DNA of 7,326 nucleotides from Candidatus Rokuibacteriota bacterium (GTDB taxonomy: Bacteria > Methylomirabilota > Methylomirabilia > Rokubacteriales > JACOUJ01): contig JACOUJ010000150.1 in the NCBI GenBank assembly GCA_016177865.1, positions 1 to 7,326 on the forward strand, written 5' to 3'. The first letter of the stretch is position 1. Each line of letters opens with the position of its first letter. Made by a program: the position numbers and the translations under genes. The notes under the pieces were generated by a model. That model was given only the letters and a program-made list of their open reading frames with translations, ran no database searches and was not told the DNA's origin. Of the stretch, positions 5,967 through 7,326 are shown piece by piece.

Positions 5967-7091
5967 CTACCGTTGGTCGATGGGCACGTAGGTCGCGCTG
6001 GTGGGGCCAGTGTACTCGGCGCGTGGCCGAATGAGCCGATTGTTGGCGTGCTGTTCCAGAACGTGGGCGGACCAGCCCGCCACCCGGCTGATGGCAAAGA
6101 TCGGGGTGAACTGGTCCGGGGGAATCCCCATGTTGACGTAGGCCGCCCCCGAGTAAAGGTCCACGTTGGGGTAGATGCGCTTCTCCTCAGTGACGATCCG
6201 AGCCACCGTATTGAGGATCTCCGTGTTGCGTGTGTCCCCGGCCTGTTGGCCCAACTCGGTGGCGAGGCGACGGAGGTGCTTGGCCCGCGGGTCTTCCACC
6301 CGATAGACCCGGTGACCGAAGCCATTGATTCGGACCTTCTCCGCCAGAGCTTTTCGGATCCACGCCTCGGCCCGTGTCGGCTCCTTGATCTCCGCTACCA
6401 TGCCCATGACCTGTTCGTTGGCCCCGCCGTGAAGCGGACCCTTGAGGGCGCCGATGGCTGAGGTGACGGCGGAGTGGAGATCCGACAGGGTCGCCGCGGT
6501 GACGCGGGCGGCAAAGGTCGAGGCATTGAACTCGTGGTCGGCGTGGAGGATCAGGGCGACGTCGAACGTCTTGGCGGCCAGGGGGGTCGCCCTCTTGCCC
6601 GACATCATGTAGAGGAAGTTGGCAGCATGGTTCAGGCGCGGGTTCGGCGCCACGGGGGCCTTGCCCCGACGGATCCGCTCCCAGGCCGCCACCAGCGTCG
6701 GCGTCTGCGCCGTGAGGCGGATGGCCTTACGAAGCGTGGCGTCGCGGGAGCCGTCCGAGGCGTCAGGGTCAAAAGCGGAGAGAGCGGAAACCCCGGTGCG
6801 AAGCACTTCCATGGGGGTCGTTTTCGGGGGGAGGGTCCTGAGGAGCCTGATCAACCGGGGAGGAAGCTTCCGGGCCCGGATCAAAGCCTTAACGTGTGTG
6901 TCCAGCTCCTTCCGCGTGGGGAGCGCGCCGTACCAGAGCAGGTAGGCGACCTCCTCGAAGGTCGAGTGGGCTACGAGGTCATTGATGTCAAAACCCCGGT
7001 AGAGGAGCCGCCCCTGCTGCCCGTCAATAAAACAGATCTCGGAACTCGAAACCACCACATCTTCGAGACCTGCCTTGGCGACTGTCGACAT
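5967..7091 (-). CDS. gltA: Citrate synthase, short type (374 residues)
   Basis: Condenses acetyl-CoA and oxaloacetate to citrate, the entry step of the TCA cycle, in the cytoplasm. The family motifs are all present: LLYRGFDINDL near residue 30, HADHEFNASTFAAR (183-196), GPLHGGANE (218-226), GFGHRVYR (257-264), PNVDLYSG (308-315) and ISRVAGW (334-340). The catalytic residues are His221, His260 and Asp311, and Arg268 and Arg336 are in the expected substrate-binding positions. The length and the lack of an N-terminal NADH-binding extension fit the dimeric Gram-positive/archaeal-like form rather than the larger hexameric enterobacterial enzyme. 2-Methylcitrate synthase (PrpC) is the main alternative and is hard to exclude from sequence alone. 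The ATG at 7091 has a GGAGG site (7102-7098) six bases away. It lies 64 bases upstream of the chelatase-like block in the same direction. Confidence 0.95.
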   Translation of the reverse strand: MSTVAKAGLEDVVVSSSEICFIDGQQGRLLYRGFDINDLVAHSTFEEVAYLLWYGALPTRKELDTHVKALIRARKLPPRLIRLLRTLPPKTTPMEVLRTGVSALSAFDPDASDGSRDATLRKAIRLTAQTPTLVAAWERIRRGKAPVAPNPRLNHAANFLYMMSGKRATPLAAKTFDVALILHADHEFNASTFAARVTAATLSDLHSAVTSAIGALKGPLHGGANEQVMGMVAEIKEPTRAEAWIRKALAEKVRINGFGHRVYRVEDPRAKHLRRLATELGQQAGDTRNTEILNTVARIVTEEKRIYPNVDLYSGAAYVNMGIPPDQFTPIFAISRVAGWSAHVLEQHANNRLIRPRAEYTGPTSATYVPIDQR

Positions 7092-7109
7092 GACTCTCCT
7101 CCCCGCACC

Positions 7110-7137
7110 CTTTTACCACAGTCCCCCGGTTTGTCAA
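7110..7137 (-). promoter_or_regulatory. Candidate promoter for citrate synthase, proximal
   Basis: Minus-strand TTGACA (7137-7132, perfect -35) and TAAAAG (7115-7110, four of six) are separated by 16 bases. Transcription would begin near 7103, only about 12 bases before the ATG, so the ribosome site would lie almost at the 5' end of the mRNA. Confidence 0.45.
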
Positions 7138-7181
7138 GGCTCCCAGTACGCGAAGCATCCGAAATGCCCAACCTCCTGCCC

Positions 7182-7211
7182 AGTATAAATCGTTACGAGA
7201 AGAAGTGACAG
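7182..7211 (-). promoter_or_regulatory. Candidate promoter for citrate synthase, distal
   Basis: Minus-strand CTGTCA (7211-7206, four of six) and TATACT (7187-7182, five of six) are 18 bases apart. This promoter would give a leader of about 85 bases. It may be an alternative to, or work together with, the proximal candidate. Confidence 0.35.
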
Positions 7212-7232
7212 TGCCCGCCTCAGATTATCCGC

Positions 7233-7261
7233 TTGACAGTATGTTTTCGCTTTGCTAGCTT
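7233..7261 (+). promoter_or_regulatory. Candidate divergent promoter reading out of the right edge
   Basis: Plus-strand TTGACA (7233-7238) is followed after 17 bases by TAGCTT (7256-7261, three of six). The -35 match and spacing are ideal but the -10 is weak. It would transcribe a gene beyond the window, divergent from citrate synthase. I see no reading frame of note between 7262 and the edge. Confidence 0.25.
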
Positions 7262-7326
7262 ACTCCAAATCTGCTCTGGGTTTTCGTTCAGGCATCAGGA
7301 CGCTCACTCTACAGGGAATAGTCGCA

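Noticed and set aside
5967..7091. Annotation as 2-methylcitrate synthase instead of citrate synthase
   Set aside because: The HADHEFNAST and GFGHRVYR motifs and the absence of prp genes in the window favour citrate synthase, though a tree would be needed to be certain.
7260..7325. Minus-strand frame open from the right edge to a TAA at 7262-7260 (about 21 codons)
   Set aside because: Could be the end of an upstream gene, but too short to support and without recognisable content.

Overview
The window is a high-GC bacterial chromosome segment (roughly 60% GC by eye) in which every recognisable gene lies on the minus strand, so transcription runs from right to left. The sequence does not fix the phylum. 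The gene style (short type II citrate synthase, OFA-family transporter, chelatase-like AAA+/VWA pair) would suit an uncultivated soil or subsurface lineage, but that is only an inference.

From the right end: a 235-base non-coding stretch (7092-7326) carries candidate promoters in both directions. Next comes a complete citrate synthase (7091-5967), then a 64-base gap with a stem-loop, then a tightly packed five-gene block: a BchI/ChlI-type AAA+ ATPase with a four-cysteine insertion (5902-4859), a VWA-domain protein resembling only the C-terminal part of a BchD/ChlD subunit (4845-3760), a small unrecognised protein (3697-3356), a 451-residue helical protein that carries an internal duplication (3354-1999), and a TPR protein of seven exact 40-residue repeats (1999-1004). 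Neighbours overlap or nearly touch (TGAGATG, TGATG, and an ATGA at an alternative start), which indicates co-transcription and translational coupling.

After the TPR gene comes a 652-base stretch (352-1003) without a convincing gene. It holds an AT-rich 16-base tandem repeat, a good minus-strand promoter match, and a second promoter with inverted repeats. The last gene is the first 117 codons of an OFA-type major facilitator transporter (351-1), which runs off the left edge.

The five-gene block is the item of most interest. An AAA+ motor and a VWA/MIDAS partner normally form a remodelling or metal-insertion machine, as in Mg-chelatase I/D, CbbQ/CbbO, NorQ/NorD and RavA/ViaA. Here the pair sits with three uncharacterised or scaffold-like proteins, and no large porphyrin-binding chelatase subunit lies in the window. 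I infer a dedicated protein-remodelling or metal-cofactor machine whose client is unknown. Its adaptor candidates are the duplicated helical protein, the small protein and the TPR protein.
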